NCBI GenBank assembly: GCA_964588555.1
Contig: CAZPPT010000025.1
Coordinates: 1 to 6,908, forward strand
DNA length: 6,908 nt
Direction of reading: 5' to 3'
DNA from: JAGVWJ01 sp964588555
GTDB lineage: Archaea > Micrarchaeota > Micrarchaeia > Anstonellales > Bilamarchaeaceae
Every line of letters starts with the position of its first letter. Positions within the stretch are counted from its first letter, which is position 1. Below are positions 5,849 to 6,908 of the stretch, in pieces. Position numbers and translations under genes: made by a program. The notes beneath the pieces are model-generated. The model worked only from the letters and a program-made list of their open reading frames with translations. It had not been told where the DNA came from and did not search any database.

Positions 5849-6292
5849 ATGTCTGTTTTTTCTCTTCTTTTTGGCCAATTTGCATTTCTTGCTGCGTTTG
5901 TTTTAATTATTCTTGTACTCTATTTCTTTTTGATTCGCTACCCAACAAAATTAAAAATAACTCCAGACGTGTTTTCTATCTATTATATTTATGGAATAAC
6001 TACTATTAAAACTAAGGATATACAAAAAGCAGTAATAAGCGCCCAGCGTCATTTTCTTTCGGATATTTATCCTTCTGATCAGCGAGTTGCACAGGATGTC
6101 TATAATTCATTTTTCAAACACGATTGGGGGCGCTATCAACTTGAATTAGTTACTTCAAAAAAGAGATATACTATTCTAGAATCATCTAAGTTTCGCGATT
6201 ATGTTTGGCTTTATGAATCTATTAAGAAAATCACTAAGAATAATCTCATCTTTCGTGACCTTACTGATACTGAAACGAAACTTGAGTTTTAG
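5849..6292 (+). CDS. Single-pass membrane protein, possible PH-like domain (147 aa)
   Basis: Hypothetical protein of 147 residues. Residues 6-29 form one strong hydrophobic helix (FAFLAAFVLIILVLYFFLI region), followed by RYPTK, so the C-terminal domain probably faces the cytoplasm. That domain alternates strand-like segments (KLKITPDVFSIYYIYG, then a short polar turn and KDIQKAVISAQ, later YQLELVTSKKRYTIL) and ends in a helix YVWLYESIKKITK. This order resembles bacterial PH-like (bPH) domains found behind membrane anchors, but the match is by pattern only. The coding sequence is clearly more A+T-rich than ileS and RuBisCO, with codons such as ATA, TTT and AAA frequent, which may mean weaker selection or separate origin. 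The ATG at 5849 is the first standard start in the frame after a stretch that begins near the RuBisCO stop. There is no ribosome-binding site, so translation may be leaderless. No function is assigned. Confidence 0.7.
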   Translation: MSVFSLLFGQFAFLAAFVLIILVLYFFLIRYPTKLKITPDVFSIYYIYGITTIKTKDIQKAVISAQRHFLSDIYPSDQRVAQDVYNSFFKHDWGRYQLELVTSKKRYTILESSKFRDYVWLYESIKKITKNNLIFRDLTDTETKLEF

Positions 6293-6311
6293 TTTTATCT
6301 CTTCGGTTTTT
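6293..6311 (+). terminator. T-rich run after the membrane-protein gene
   Basis: The stop codon is followed by TTTTATCTCTTCGGTTTTT, ending in T5 at 6307-6311. It is a plausible archaeal oligo-T terminator for the plus strand and faces the convergent AAA+ gene. Confidence 0.45.
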
Positions 6312-6352
6312 AATATGCCGGATCAGGACTGATGGTCTTATCATCACCGCAA

Positions 6353-6367
6353 AATTGCTCCGCAATT
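6353..6367 (-). terminator. Hairpin and T-run at the end of the AAA+ gene
   Basis: On the minus strand AATTGC-GGA-GCAATT forms a perfect 6-bp stem with a 3-base loop and runs directly into TT (four Ts in all at the stem end). Its 5' arm overlaps the TAA stop at 6366-6368. It looks like an intrinsic terminator for the AAA+ gene, although the stem is short and A+T-rich. Confidence 0.4.
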
Positions 6368-6908
6368 AAACAGGGAGTACGGTACGCAGATAAAGAAGCG
6401 TAATCGCCATCTTTCGTATTGTCCAGTTAAGCGCCTTATTCCATTTCTTGTTTCGTGTTTCGATTTGTTTAAGGAGTTCCTTAAATGCGGCCCGTTCTTC
6501 AGGCCCCATCTTTGGGTCAGATACCTTCTTATGTTCCTTGCCGTCAATGACGGTGATTTCCTCCTGTTTACCGATCTGTTTTTTTGCCTGGCCGTACCAT
6601 GGTGGCAGGCTTGAATTTCTTTTCATAAGTGCCTTAATGAAATCCTTCGTCGTTACTTTTCGCTGCGTCACTTCCTTGTTTGCACGCTCCTCTGCCTCTT
6701 CCTTTGAAAGCCCCTGCTTTATGTATTGTTCCGTTTTGGCAGCGATTGCAAGGTATGCCTCCTTCCATGGGTAATCAGTTGCCTCTACGACGAGTGCCTT
6801 GAGGTCGGATGATGAATAGCCCCACGTTGCCCATGCAAGGAGCTTATACGGGACAAACGATGCCATTGGCCTTTTCTTAGCGTGCATCTTTATGATCGCC
6901 TCGCGTGA
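6366..6908 (-). CDS. AAA+ ATPase, C-terminal part (5' end beyond right edge)
   Basis: The minus-strand frame is open to the window edge, so the ATG at 6887 is probably internal; 180 residues are visible. The opening REAIIKMHAKKRP, then LLAWATWGYSSSDLKALVVEA, matches the lid of classical AAA ATPases of the Cdc48/Vps4/FIGL1 kind. There the usual form is an R-x-x-I-x-x-x-H start and a sensor-2 GYSG(A/S)DL. Here the second Gly of that motif is Ser. An acidic and lysine-rich helical stretch (LSKEEAEERANKEV) leads to VTTKDFIKALMKRNSSLPPW, which corresponds to the closing helix of AAA lids (DF-x-x-AL-x-x-x-x-PS). After that a further stretch of about 65 residues is charged (KELLKQIETRNKKWNKAL) and ends in a hydrophobic tail WTIRKMAITLLYLRTVLPV. 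Walker A and B lie outside the window. Such ATPases remodel or unfold proteins in the cytoplasm; the substrate is unknown. Confidence 0.75.
   Translation of the reverse strand, partial: SREAIIKMHAKKRPMASFVPYKLLAWATWGYSSSDLKALVVEATDYPWKEAYLAIAAKTEQYIKQGLSKEEAEERANKEVTQRKVTTKDFIKALMKRNSSLPPWYGQAKKQIGKQEEITVIDGKEHKKVSDPKMGPEERAAFKELLKQIETRNKKWNKALNWTIRKMAITLLYLRTVLPV

Noticed and set aside
6318..6348. Box C/D guide RNA suggested by GTGATGA and CTGA on the minus strand
   Set aside because: Only one C-like and one D-like box are present at unsuitable spacing, with no C'/D' pair or closing stem.
6448..6774. Plus-strand open frame of 108 codons opposite the AAA+ gene
   Set aside because: The minus-strand frame carries AAA lid motifs; the plus frame is Ser/Cys/Phe-rich without a start signal.

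Overview
The window is most likely chromosomal DNA from an archaeon, probably a small-genome (DPANN-type) lineage. The evidence is an isoleucyl-tRNA synthetase of the archaeal/eukaryotic type, a form III-type RuBisCO with the 'GGLHPG' and 'GIHGHP' signatures, TATA-like boxes about 25-30 bases before start codons, T-tracts after stop codons, a small CxxC-rich zinc protein, and the end of a Cdc48/Vps4-like AAA+ ATPase. Candidate-phylum bacteria also carry archaeal-like IleRS and form III RuBisCO, so the assignment is moderate rather than certain.

Layout from left to right. (1) The C-terminal 107 residues of a polytopic membrane protein enter from the left edge. (2) After 17 bases or fewer comes a complete ileS with all catalytic motifs, followed by a T-rich terminator-like run. 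(3) A Hanks-type Ser/Thr kinase follows. It is split by an extra base in a G5 run, and its N-terminus is unclear and may carry a second indel. (4) A 61-residue zinc-finger protein on the minus strand has four CxxC knuckles in a FYVE-like spacing. It converges on the kinase and diverges from RuBisCO. (5) A full-length form III RuBisCO appears leaderless behind its own TATA box. (6) A small A+T-rich gene encodes a one-helix membrane protein with a possible PH-like fold. (7) On the minus strand, the C-terminal part of an AAA+ ATPase runs off the right edge. Its last coding bases overlap a hairpin/T-run.

How the genes work together: the neighbours do not form an obvious pathway. In the archaeal nucleotide-salvage route, form III RuBisCO acts with AMP phosphorylase and ribose-1,5-bisphosphate isomerase, and neither is in this window. 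Frequent strand changes and gene-specific promoters suggest mostly single-gene transcription units, except that the leading membrane gene and ileS may be cotranscribed. No RNA genes, CRISPR arrays or mobile elements were seen. I found no convincing evidence for a new multi-gene system. The most notable points are the kinase frameshift, two substitutions in the RuBisCO phosphate-binding loop, the FYVE-like zinc protein, and the AAA+ C-terminal extension.
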